A stretch of DNA of 64,000 bases from contig CM062807.1 in assembly GCA_031772625.1 (NCBI GenBank), forward strand, positions 1,147,413,007 through 1,147,477,006, in the 5' to 3' direction. Below the pieces are notes generated by a model that worked only from the letters and a program-made list of their open reading frames with translations, was not told the origin of the DNA and ran no database searches. Positions within the stretch are counted from its first letter, which is position 1; each line of letters begins with the position of its first letter. Positions 43,560 to 55,700 of the stretch are shown here, one piece after another. The stretch is from Pinus tabuliformis. Taxonomy: Eukaryota > Streptophyta > Pinopsida > Pinales > Pinaceae. The position numbers and the translations under genes were made by a program.

Positions 43560-46330
43560 TATGCAAAACTTTCACATAATGCAAGTTGAAGCGAAACTTG
43601 GAATGTTGTATGAAATATGAAGCAACATTATTTAAGGGTCAAAGTAAACATACATTAATTCAAAATCATGTAAAATAACTAAATAAATAGTCTACAATTT
43701 GAATCAACTAGATTGGCCAATAAATGAAGTATGGGTATGAATTTTAGTGAAGCAAGGCAATCTTTTCTTATTTCATAAAGATGCACATCCAAACTTAATT
43801 TCAAGACCAAATTGAATAATTCAACTTTGAGAGTACTTTTTTACTCATACTTAACATTAATTTTTCACATATAAATTTCTATTGTGCAAGAATATGCCAA
43901 ATTGGATAGATTTCATAGCGTTAAAGTCAAGGTCAGTGTGCCTCAAATAAATGCACACCAAGACTTGTACTTAATTGAGTGTGCAATAATGATCATTCCA
44001 ATCTAAATATAAAACCATTTTATGAAACATAGCATAGTCGTTTTCATAAAGGAAATGTTATACACTGAAATCCAAGTCTGTCGGAATAGCATTTGATCAT
44101 ATTTGGCAATGATCACAGTCAGAAAAAATATGCGCACCCAGACCAAACCAATTACACTCTTGGTAATGAAATTTGAGATGGGACATGATTTGAAAATTCC
44201 TAAACTAAGATACAACCTTGCATCATGCTTGAAAAATATCCTATATAGCTATGTTTCCCACTTATATATGACTTTAACATAAGGCAAGTCCAAGAAAAAC
44301 TTAGAATGTTGTAACAATGCAAAAGTGTTTAAAGTCATTAAATAAACAATCTACAATTTGAATAAATAATATTGACCAATAAATGAAGCTTGGGCGTGCA
44401 TTTGAGTGAAGCAAGGAAATTTTGGCCTGCTTCACAAAAATGCACACCTAACCTTCATTTCGAGGCCAAATTGAATGATTTAACTTGGAGAGTATTTTTT
44501 TACTCCTAGGTAACATTAATACAATTAAAAAAAATTATTGTCTTGAATATATGTTTGTTTTAAAAAGAAAAATCCAAATTGCATGGATTTCAAAGGATAA
44601 AAGGTAGGGCTTCTGTGCATAAATGCATGCTAGGAATGTTTTGGAACAAGATGATGGACTAAGAAAAATCAAAATTCAATTTTAATAGTTGAAACTTGTA
44701 GTTTCTTGGTTGAAACACTATAATTAAAGGTTGTATGACCTTATTTTAGGAGTAATTAGGTTTAAATGTTGCCAAGGGATAGTTAAAGAGATAGTAGCTA
44801 AGCTTTGTTGGGTCTATTTTAGGGTTTTTTTATATATTGTACATATTTTTTAGGGTTTTAAGTTTAAGATTAGTTCAAGTGGCCTAGTTGGGGTTTGAAG
44901 ATAAATAGATAAGGAGAATGGAGATAAATAGGAATAGTTCTTATTTCTTGCTTGGAAATGAAGTCTAAGTAAAGTTATAACAATGAAAAACTATATAAAA
45001 TTATTAAATAAAAAATATACAATTTGAATCAATTATATTGACCAATAAATGAAGCTTGGGCGTTCATTTTACTGAAGAAAGTTAATTTTGGCCTGCTTCA
45101 CAAAGATTCCCACCCATCCTTCATTTCAAGGCTAATTTGAATGATTCAACTCGGAGAGTATTTTTTTACTCATAGGTAACATTAATGCAATTAAATAATT
45201 TTAATTTTTCACATATATGTTTTTGTTTTTAAAAATTACACCGAATTGCATGGATTTCAAATGGTGAAAGTTATGGTTTATGTGCATCAAATAAATGCAC
45301 ACTAGGCATGTTTGGTAACAAGGTGATGGACAAAGCAAAATCAAACTTGAATTTTAATAGTTGAAACTTGTAGTTTCTTGGTTAAATCGATATAAGTCAG
45401 GTTGGATGACCTTATTTTAGTATCAATTTGGTTTAAATGTTGTCAAGGCATAGATAAAGAGATAACACCTAGGGTAAAAAGGGTCTATTTTAGGGTTTCT
45501 ATTTGTTGTACATATTTTTTAAGGTTAAGTTTAATATTAGGTCAAGTGGCCTAGTTAGGGTTTGAAGATAAATAGGTAAGGAGAATGGAGACAAATAGGA
45601 CTAGTTCTTATTTCTTGTTTGGAAAAGTATAAGTAAATATTTAAAAATGAAAAAGTGTGTAAAATCATTAAATATAAAATATAAAATTTGAATCAATTAG
45701 ATTGACCAATAAATGGAGCATGGGCATGTATTTTAGTGATGCAAGGCAATTTTGGCCCGCTTCACAAAAATACACACCCAACCTCCATTTCAAGGCCAAA
45801 TCAAATGATTCAACTTTCAAAGAACTCCAAATTGCATGGATTTCAAAGGGTAAAAGGTAGGGTTTGTGTGCCTCAAATAAATTCACACTGATAATGTTTG
45901 GGAACAAAATAATGGACTAAGAAAAATCAAACTTGAATTTTAATAGTTGGAACTTGTAGTTTCTTGGTTAAAACCCTATAAGTAAGGTTGGATGACCTTA
46001 TTTTAGTAGTAATTAGGTTTAAATGTTTTCAAGGGATAGATAAAGAGATAACACGTAGAGATGGACCTCATTGGTACAACTTTCACATAAGGCAAGTCAA
46101 AGCAAAACTTAGAATGTTGTATGAAATCTGAGGTATAAATATTTAACCTAAATGTAAAAGTGTGTAAAATCGTTAAATAAACAATCTATAATTTTAATTA
46201 ATTAGATTTTCCAATAAATGAAGCTTGGGCATGCATTTTAGTGAAGCAAGGAAATTTTGGCTTGCTTCATGAAATTCACGCCCAACCTTCATTTCAAGAC
46301 CAATTGTTTCCTATGAGGATATTTCCTCTT
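43560..46330. repeat. Satellite-like tandem array, about 660-bp unit, five copies
   Basis: The phrase AATAAATGAAG occurs at 43719, 44378, 45045 and 46213 (AATAAATGGAG at 45708), giving spacings of 659, 667, 663 and 505 bases. Around each are the same flanks: ACAATTTGAATC upstream, and GCTTGGGC, GTGAAGCAAGG, CTTCACAAAAATGCACACC and CTTCATTTC downstream. Copies carry many indels and point changes; the last unit is shortened. Confidence 0.8.
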
Positions 46331-47369
46331 GAATTTTTAAGATGAAGTCTCAGTGTTGACCAAGTACGTTTTTCTTCTACACGAAAAGGGTATATTTCAA
46401 GCTAGAGATGACTGGAGAGCTATTTATTGTAAACAATAGACAAGAGAGGTGGAAGTGATGATGAAGGATTTTGGTTTTGAGAAAGGACGAAAGTGGCAAT
46501 ATGACCCTCACCATATAATTTTTAATAAAAGGGTGGAAAATAGTTATGCACCTTATATTCATGAAAGAACCATAAATTCAGAAAATGGAAAAATCAAGAA
46601 ACTTATCCATGTGGCAAGGTGTAACAAAGAATGGATGTTGAAACCCCTATTGTAAAAGAGAAGTGTTTGAAGAGGAATGCTCCTTAATAAATAGATGTTT
46701 AGATGTTTTCAATGACTGAACTCTTGTAGTTGTTGGGGCTATTAGCAAGAGCACTTGTACTCATTTCCCTGATCATTGTGGAAATTCGAAAAGAAATAAA
46801 GAAGAGAAATTACTAAGCAACCACATTATACTCGAAGGAACTCTATGTTGTGATGATTGGTGCATAGGCACTGGTGTTGTTTCTACCATGTGCAATACAA
46901 CTTGTACATGGTGGTTTCTGCATATAATTTTGATGCTAAAACCTTAGGGAAGTATTGTGGTGTAAGTTTGATGCTAAAACATCACAGTAGTATAGTGGTG
47001 TTGGACTCTTGCAAGTCATAGCTCATGGAAAAGGTGAGAGCAAGGGAGCATGTTGATGTATGAGTTGATAGAGAAGCCTCAAGGTACATGTTTGTATATG
47101 TCTATGATTAGAGATAACAATTGGTGTTAATTTTATTAAGAATGCACAAGTTTATAGTGCTCAAGCCAAAGTTACCACATATCATAAAGAAATGTCAAGA
47201 GAAGAAATTTAAAAGTGCTAGTGAGCCGAAGTTTTCTCTAATTTTTTTGTTATAAAATATTTAAGATTTATAACAAATTTTTAGAAGGCATCCATATCAA
47301 TTTCTAACACGCATTACCATGCCACGAAACGAGCATAATAGTAAGTTCATAATCCCCGAAGCTTAACTT
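46331..47369. other. Unassigned AT-rich DNA with a short plus-strand ORF
   Basis: An open frame of 68 codons at 46449-46655 ends CNKEWMLKPLL and has no recognised domain. A phrase near 46930 (TTTGATGCTAAAAC) recurs near 46968. Nothing else is supported. Confidence 0.3.
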
Positions 47370-48343
47370 GCTATTGGAGAATGTGAGATGTTTTTGTGGC
47401 TATGAATGGACATGGTACAATATATAATGGTATCATGTCATTGGAATATATTTAAGTTACTGTCATGGATACATCATAGTAGAAACGCAAAATATACATG
47501 AAAACATTAAGAACAATTCACTTGTAAGGTGGTTCACTGAGAAGGTGGGTGGAAATAGGTTGGAAGGCGTTGGCCTATAAGACAAAACGTATCAAGGAGG
47601 TAAAATAGGATGGAACTATGTCTGCTACAGGATATATTGCAATCTATGTTGGTGTATATGTTGTCAGCGTTGTGCAAGTTGTACCTAATTTTATTTAGGA
47701 TCTACTGAAGCTAACTACAAGTGAGTTCTGTTAACAATTACACTTAAGATTGATATTTCCCTTTTGTGATTTTTCTTAAGATATTAGCTATACATTGTTG
47801 CAACAAAGAAGTATAGAATGTCTCATATGCACTTGTTAGGGTAACATCTATGCTCCGCTATTGGAGAATGTGAGATGTTTTTGTGGCTATAAATGGACAT
47901 GTTGCAATATATAATGGTATCATGTCATTGGAATATATTTAAGTTACTGTCATGGATACATCATAGTAGAAACGCAGAATATACATGAAAACATTAAGAA
48001 CAATTCACTTGTAAGGTTGTTCACTGAGAAGGTGGGTGGAAATAGGTTGGAAGGGGTTGGCCTATAAGACAAAAGGTATCAAGGAGGTAAAATAGGATGG
48101 AACTATGTTTGCTACAGGATATATTTCAATCTATGTTGGTGTATATGTTGTCAGTGTTGTGCAAGTTGTACCTAGTTTTCTTTAGGATCTACTGAAGGTA
48201 ACTACAAGTGAGTTCTGTTAACAATTACACTTAAGATTGATATTTCCCTTTTGTGATTTTTCTTAAGATATTAGCTATACATTGTTGCAACAAAGAAGTA
48301 TAGAATGTCTCATATGCACTTGTTAGGGTAACATCTATGCTCC
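47370..48343. repeat. Tandem duplication of a 487-bp unit
   Basis: Copies at 47370-47856 and 47857-48343, both starting GCTATTGGAGAATGTGAG. About a dozen single-base differences were seen by eye and no indels, so the duplication is fairly young. The unit has no coding frame. GCT occurs at the start, the junction and after the end. Confidence 0.9.
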
Positions 48344-49780
48344 GCTACTTCTAATCAGAGGGTTGTTTGGATTCCATCATTGGCCTCCCAATTGGTATGG
48401 TATATTGGTCTAAAATGGCTACTGTTGGTGGGGGAAGTAAGTTGGTACTATGAAATTATTTAATGCAATTGTTATGGTCAGCCGCCAACTAGGAATTTGA
48501 ATTAGGTCCATTTATGGATACTGGGATGTGTACAAGTAAGACATGTATGTGAAATATTATCCCATATTGACTCTGACAGTCTTGGGGAATTGTCCTAGTG
48601 TTTGGAGCATTGTCAATATTCTCGAATATGGAAGATAATATTGGTTGGTCTATAGAATATTTCATTAGAGCAGTTGAATATCAGGCTCCATCCAAGACAA
48701 GTACATATTGTCCCTATTCTAGATTGTCTAGAGGATATTTTCTAGGATCATCATATACTGCTTCCTAGATATTGTTATAGCCAATGGTCAGTAAGTATTA
48801 ACAATGTTATCAGATTAACAATGTTTTCATAAAGATGGTATTTTTCTTGGTAGGTTGGTATTGAAGCAATCGAGACTTTATTGATGGTGCTAGACCCGCC
48901 AACATGTCAGGGGATCTCCCCGGTAAGAAGTCCCAACTAGACCTCAGACCGTTTGGTGTAAGAGTCCCAGTAGTGGGTTGTACAATATCGCTTTGACCGC
49001 GGTTGCTCGTAGAGGTAAGTAAGATTTCCTTGTTAGTAGCAAGGGTGTGACATATGCAGCAAGTCAAGGAAGGTGCATGAGCAGTTCTAACACACAAAGG
49101 GTGAGGTGAGTGCGCCCCATGGAAACCTATGAAAGCATGGAGTTAAGAAGGAAACAAACGAGAAAATATGCATCACAAACTAGAAGGAAAGTGAGCTAGC
49201 AATCCAAAGTGATGGTTAAACCAACAACACATTTCAATAAGATTCATACATACTTATATAGGAAAGCCATACATGCATGCATAAGAAAACAGATACATAT
49301 ATCATTTAGAGTAAACAAGATAGTTGAAATACAATACGACATATGCATGAAACGTGTTGGCGCTATTATATTATGAAGTGAAAGTTCTAGTCATACAATA
49401 CAACCATAACCAACCATTATTTCTTACAGTGGAACGTTATAGTCATTGTCGCCCGTTCCTCCAAAGAGATATACTAGCTCTGCACAGTGGAGAATCCAAG
49501 GCTTGTTACAATACTCTCCAAGCTTTCTCTAAGATAATCCTATCAGAAGCTTGGATGACCAAAAGCCTTTACAATGAGTTATGAGGGACTATATATAGCA
49601 AAGGGTGGGGTGGCCCTTGATATTCCACTTTGTGACTATTCATCTACCCTCATGACTCTTCATCTACTCTATGACTGTTACATCCAACTATCGACACTTG
49701 AACTTCCACTTGACAAGACGTTACATACAATCTGCACATGTACCCATGTGAGACAAAATAGGCTTGAGAAAGTCATGCAA
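48344..49780. other. Unassigned region with one minus-strand ORF
   Basis: A 95-codon frame on the minus strand (49097-48810) contains LTPNGLRSSWDFLPGRSPDML and GLAPSIKSRLLQYQP. It is less AT-rich than its surroundings and looks protein-like, but I recognise no family. Further right a CTATATATAG box lies at 49589-49598. No LTR pair was found to explain it. Confidence 0.3.
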
Positions 49781-49787
49781 GACATCA

Positions 49788-52700
49788 CTATGACACCAAA
49801 AATTGTGGGAAGACCAACTCTTCGACATCCTCACGGTGGTCAACAGTGGCGAACTGATGCGAAGCTCGGTAGTTCATGATAGTATCTATGTACTCTATGG
49901 TGACATATTTATGGAAAAAAACTCTTGCCTTTGTACCATCTGGGTACAACATTAGAGCTCCTTTGTCCAAATCGTCTGATAACATGTGCATCATTGTCTT
50001 GAGTGCGGTTAGACCAGCAACATACTGATGCATGGTGTCTACATTGATCACCAAGTCTATGCTGGTGGCTATGCACATCAACTTGTCAAAGTACAAGTCA
50101 ACCTCCAGTCAGACTTGTGCCTTTGTATTTGCCTTGGAGAGTGTCCCAATAGATGGGATCACATGTGTGCACACAACAACATCCATAATCTTGAATACCT
50201 GTGCATGGGAAGCCTACAAACTAGTGATGAGATGTGAGAGTTCTTCATAGTTCCGGATCTAACTTCGGATGTGTGCCTTCAGCTCGACCACTCTAGGCTT
50301 CATCATATTGGGCAAGTGCAACGGGGCTCCCTTGTATCTCATTGTCCATGTTTGCATGTAATCAACAGTAGTATGGACATTTGACAAGATACATACTCTT
50401 CTAGCACATCGTTGCTACCAACTGTTGAGATGGGAAAATTCCTTATGCATGGTACCAATCTTGGAATACAATGCCTGCATGACTGTCTCAAGGGACAATA
50501 CTTATTCTAGGATCATCTTCTCCAACTCTGCTTGGGCAGATGTTGTAACCAGTTCTCCTCCTTGCTTGGTTGTCTATAACTCCTTAGCCATTCGCTCATT
50601 CTCATCTATCAAGAAGTGAACACTCGAACTAGTGGCTTCTGCATATGCTCTAGTAGAATCGGCCAATGTTGTTGGATGCTTTCACATGTCAGAAATAATC
50701 AATCATTCCTCAAACTTCACAGGAGATGTTTGATCATCTGGAGTGGACACTTTGTGTGATTGCACAACTCTATGTTGCCACTGTTCGAATGATATGTTGT
50801 GCATCTCTTCTTCCGAATTGTCTCCAAGGATCTCAGTGTCTCCTTGGTCACTTGGGACTTGCTTTGATTCCAAATATGGTGAAGCTGGTGGGTCTACCTC
50901 TTGGTGGTAAGGCATGAGCTTGATGTCTTGATCTAACTCTTGTTGCTCCATATTTGTATCCATCTACTCAAGTTCTTGTTCAATCTCTTGAGTGAAGTCC
51001 CACTCCTGCAACTACTCATCCTGTCTGCTTGGTGCCAGCTATTCAGATGAGTCTACTACATGTACGGGCGTAATTTCATCTATTTGTACATTTTGTGCCC
51101 CCTGTTTTACCTATTCTTGTTGTGCTTCCTTCTCTTGTCTGCATGGCTCCTGTTCCTTCTAGAGTTGCTCCTTCAACTCATCCAACTCCTTCACTGTTTC
51201 CCCCATCCTCTATTTTTCTCTCTAACTTTATGCGGTCCTCCTATCGCACTGTTACCTATTTGCCTCTATTTCCAAAGATGCTTTTTGCACAAGTGGGTCT
51301 GCTCTGAACTTACAGCTTTGTACTACCTCCGTGCTGTTGAAAATCTTCCTCTTGCCTTTATTTCACACCAGTATGTTTACCTCTACTCCTGTTGTTGCTG
51401 GTGCTTTCCTGGATGCTACTTCACGCTGCCTTGATAACCATTCCACAGCGATGTTGACCGGTTCATTGGGCCTAGAGAAGTTGTAACAATATCTCCATGG
51501 CTCTTCCTCCGCCAAATGACATGCCTCGTGGATCCACTGGAATTGTACTCTCATGAAGTGATCTTTCACAATACAGTGTAGGTCATACAGATTGAAGCTT
51601 CAGACATCGCAAGGATGTTTCTTGATCTCCTCTATTTTGAAATCCGCATGTTTGAGCTTCTATATCTCGTACAACCCGATCCACAATAGAAGAGTGGGAC
51701 AAGGTTCCTTTGTCTTCCAGTGAAGCCTAGCTCACAGTCCTGTGGATATGTGGTACAATACTTCTTTCATGACGAGCTTGTCCATGGCAAACTTAGGCAA
51801 AACATGCGGAAGCTTCTCCATGTTGTACATCCTTATGAAGGTTCCAGACTTTGAGGCATACCAATCTGTTATATTGATTAGTGCCTCTATCATTGCCTTC
51901 GACATGCAAGGTGGATCCTACTCAAATATCATCTTGTACACCGGGCTGACAAAATGATATGACAGTTGTGTGATAATTCCTCTATAGCTGCATTCTGAAA
52001 ATAGTTTACAATAAGTATTGACAGAGGTTTTCGTCGATGTCCATGCCCACTTCATGCCTAGGAACTCTTGACATGCACAGATTGCATTGAAGATGTAGGA
52101 AAACATGTATATTTCTGATTGCTCACCTTTGGGAGGTTGTCGAGCGCATGTGACCTATTCCTTCAGCTTGTAAGCCAACATGTCATACCAGTTGCATGAT
52201 TTTCCTTCACTGGCCAGTTCATCCAACGCAATCACCCAACTTTGTGGGAAGGTATCCGTGCTCCCTTGGTCATACAAGCGACATGAAAATATGACCAAGA
52301 AGTTGATACGCCTTCCGTAATATCTTCATCTTGTAAATCTGGTTGGGTTTCATACTGATTTTGTCAGCTCCTTCACCCATTTCTTCAAGATATCCTTGGA
52401 ATTGGAATTTCTGCTAGGTAAGCTGAAGGGCGTCCCCATGGTGATCATTGGCTTCGAAAAATGGTACATTTGTTGATAATCCTGTGCCTTGAAGGTAGCA
52501 ATCTACATCCCACTGACACTTATCAATGTCCTCATCTAAGGATTGGTGTGCAAGACGATCCAATGTATCATGTCCGCGCATGGGAACGCAGGATACCTAC
52601 ATGCAATCCAGTACAAGCCGGACTTGTGAATGTTCACATAGACTTGGTGGTCTTCGAGATCTTCCCTAAATGTGCCTTAGAATGCATCATTGAACACTTG

Positions 52701-54220
52701 CCATTTTAGCTTGATCTGTTTGTCTACGATCAACATGGTGTCTTCATAGATCGGAAAACTCGTAGACACTCGCTTGACTACTGCTCCAGTTACGCTTTTG
52801 TTGGTGTCCTTTGCTCACGCTACCTCGCTAACCATTCCACAGCGATACTAACCAGTTCATTGGGCCTAGAGAAGCTATAATAATATCTCCATGGGTCTTC
52901 CTCCACCCAATGACATGCCCCGTGGATCCACTGAAACTGTACTCTCGCGTAGTGATCTTTCACAATACAGTGCGGGTCATACAGATTGAAGCTTCAGACA
53001 TCGCAAGGATATTTCTTGATCTCCTCAATTTCGACATCTGCATGTTTGAGCTTCTGTATCTCGTACAATGCAGTCCGCAACGGAAGAGTGGGACAAGGTG
53101 CCTTCTTCTTCCGGTGCAGCCTAGCTGACAGCCCTGCCAACGTGTGGTACGATACTTCTTGCATGACGATCTTGTCCATGGCAAACTTCGGCAAAACATG
53201 TGGAGGCTTCTCCACGTTGTACATCCATATGAAGGTTCCAGACGGTGAGGCATATCAATATGTTATATCGATCAGTTCCTCCATTGTTTCCTTCGACATG
53301 CAAGGTGGATCCTACTCAAATATCATCTTGTACAGTGGGGTAACAAAATGATATGGAAGTTGTGTGCTAATTCCTCTGAAGCTGCATTCTAAAAATAGTT
53401 TACAATAAGTATTGATAGTTGTTTTCGCTAATGTCCATGCCCACTTCATGCCCGGGAACTCCTGATGGGCACAGATTGCATCGAAGATGTAGGCGGACAT
53501 GTATATTTCTACTTGCTCACCTTTGGGAGGTTGTCGAGCTCCTGTGACATGTTCCTTCAGCTTATGAGCCAACATGTCGGACCAGTTGCATGTTTTTCCT
53601 TCAATGACCATTGCATCCAACGTGATCACCCAACTTTGCGGGAAGGTATTCGTGCTCTCTTGGCCATACAAGCGACATGAAAATATGACCAAGTATTGAT
53701 ACGCCTTCCGCAATATCTTCGTCTTGTAAATCTGGTTGGGTGTCATCCTGAATTTTGTCGACTCCTTCACCCAGTTCTTCATGATGTCCCTATAATTGGC
53801 ATTGTTGTTGGGTAGGTTGAAGGGTGTCTCCATGGTGTTCATTGGCTTCGACAAATGGTAGATTTGCTGATAATCCTATGCCCTGAAGGTAGCAATCTAC
53901 ATCCCGCTGACACTTATCAATGTCATCATCTAAGGATCGATGTGCGAGATGATCCAATGTATCATGTCCGCACATGGGAATGCAAGATACCTGCATACAA
54001 TCCAGTACAAGCCAGACTTGTGAATGTTCACATAGACTTGGCGGTCTTTGAGATCTTCCCCAAATGTGCCTGAGAATGCATCATTGACCTCTTGCCATTT
54101 TAGGTTGATTTCTTTGTCTACAATCAGCATGGTGTCTTCATAGATCGGCAAACTCATAGACACTCACTCGACTGCTGCTCTAGTTGCGGTTCCATCGGTG
54201 TCCTTTGATCATGCTCTCTT
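49788..54220 (-). pseudogene. Long decayed gene of unknown family, minus strand
   Basis: Reading leftwards from about 54170, protein-like segments follow each other in changing frames. 54163-53930 contains IYEDTMLIVDKEINLKW. The main block 53854-53312 (180 residues open) contains RQPPKGEQVEIYMSAYIFDA. 53224-52994 contains PPHVLPKFAMDKIVMQEVSYH and a Lys-rich end. Later segments include 50963-50703 (acidic, Gln/Asp-rich) and 50096-49788. Parts near 51000-51300 and 50450-50600 look like coiled coils (many Glu, Gln, Lys). No catalytic motif or zinc knuckle was recognised. It could be an uncharacterised transposon-encoded protein like the ORF at 1613-3175, or a lost host gene. The coding block is duplicated internally. 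Confidence 0.5.
51443..54220. repeat. Tandem duplication of about 1.39 kb inside the unknown gene
   Basis: Unit 51443-52830 repeats at 52834-54220. Markers: CATTCCACAGCGAT at 51443 and 52834, ATCGCAAGGAT near 51607 and 53000, GATCCTACTCAAATATCATC near 51913 and 53307, and GGTGTCTTCATAGATCGG near 52737 and 54130. The left unit is more damaged and has clear point differences and small indels relative to the right one, so it is older than the 487-bp duplication. Confidence 0.85.
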
Positions 54221-54359
54221 GGAGGCCATTGATCCTCAACTGTTGAGAGACGGACGAAAACATGTTATATCTGGAGACATGGTGACATGTGTGGCAAGAA
54301 ATTTGTCAATTAAAACCAAATCAAACTAGAGGGGTGATGTGTTACATACCTAGGGATTG

Positions 54360-55700
54360 ACTGGCAAGGATTGCGCAATTTTCACTGGGAGGCTGGGAGA
54401 CCGACTATAGGAACTGCACAAAAGGAAGTCCAGACTATCGAGAGGCTAGTTAGTTGCTGGAATTGCACAATGTACAATATAGACTGACCTATTGGGTGTT
54501 GGGATTGCGTAATGTGCAATCTCAACTAGCAAGTGATGCAGACCCAAGGATTGCATTACACAATTTTCTGGACCAGCAGTCATTACCTCTCAGAATTGCA
54601 CAAGGAAAAAATATTGGAGGGTTCTCACTGGCTAGAATTGTGCATTTTCTGGGAGGAAGGCAGAGCCTTCCCTCTCAGAATTGTGCAATGATGTCTTGGT
54701 GAGGCAGAGCTTGAGCCAAGGATGCCGAGACCCGTCGACGGGAAACTGAAAGCAAGTGAAGATGTGAATGCATAGCGATACCGAGTGTAAGCAGAGGTGA
54801 ATGATCATGCATGCAAACAATGAATGCAAGATTCATGCAATGAAACAACATGCATGTGTGTGAGACGAGTTGCTGAATCAGCAACTGTTCATGCAAAATG
54901 GTGTCATGCATGCGACAGAAGTGAGATGATAAGGAAAATTGAAATGGTGCTTGTAGAAGCTAATATGCATGCAAACGATAGCAAGCGTTCATAGAAATCA
55001 AGAATACAACACTCACACAAGCCAAAATACAAAAAGCGACAGAAACGCTACAAAATACAAGTTAAGTGGACTTACTCGGAAATAGATGAGCTAGATGTGT
55101 CGAAGACTCTTGGATGTGTTGTGGGATGTCAGAGCTCCAAGATCAATGTGAAGAATGAGCTCTGAAGCATCGAATAAATAATTTTGAGGCTCATGATGTG
55201 CATGCCACAAATCTAGGAAAAAGTGACACTTGGAGGAAATTTTCTAAAACGATCTTTGCATGTAACCTCCAGCTGCTAAAAATAGCTCCCTAAAATCTAG
55301 GGATTCTTTTTTCATGTTGCTTTTTGTTATTTCAGGAAAAAAAATACCATGCATGCAAGTCAAGTTTTCGTAGTCCTGGGTGGAATCGGTCAACCTAAGG
55401 GCACATGCAACAGCTTGCTTGACTGAGGGGAAATTTTGTGCAATTTTTGCGATGAAGTTAGGCTAGCTATCCAGAGGGATTATGCAATTTCTGGGAGGAG
55501 AAGTTGACTACTACCCAGAATTGTGAAATTTTTGGGTTGAGAAGCATTGTTGGGCCAGATTGTGTAGTTTTCACTCGGAAGACTGTCTGACAGGATTGCG
55601 CAGTTTCTTAGCCCAATAGGCTTCCAATCAAATTTGCACAATTTTTGGAGGGAAGGCTAGTTGCCCTCTAGAATTGCACAATTTCTTGAGGGATATTCTT
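54360..55700. repeat. Degenerate ~40-bp minisatellite around ATTGCACAAT palindromes
   Basis: About fifteen occurrences of a GAATTGCACAATTTTCTGGGAGG-like unit, eight between 54370 and 54690 and seven between 55437 and 55690, spaced mostly 32-49 bases. The core is often near-palindromic (ATTGCGCAAT, ATTGCACAAT, ATTGTGCAAT). The 750 bp between the two blocks lacks the unit. Confidence 0.7.

Noticed and set aside
49580-49605. Host gene promoter (CTATATATAG)
   Set aside because: A TATA-like box alone, with no supported coding sequence downstream on that strand.
51060-51434. Plus-strand 124-codon ORF rich in Leu and Cys, membrane-like
   Set aside because: It lies opposite the coiled-coil part of the minus-strand decayed gene. 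Leu/Cys/Phe richness is what the complement of Glu/Gln/Lys codons gives.
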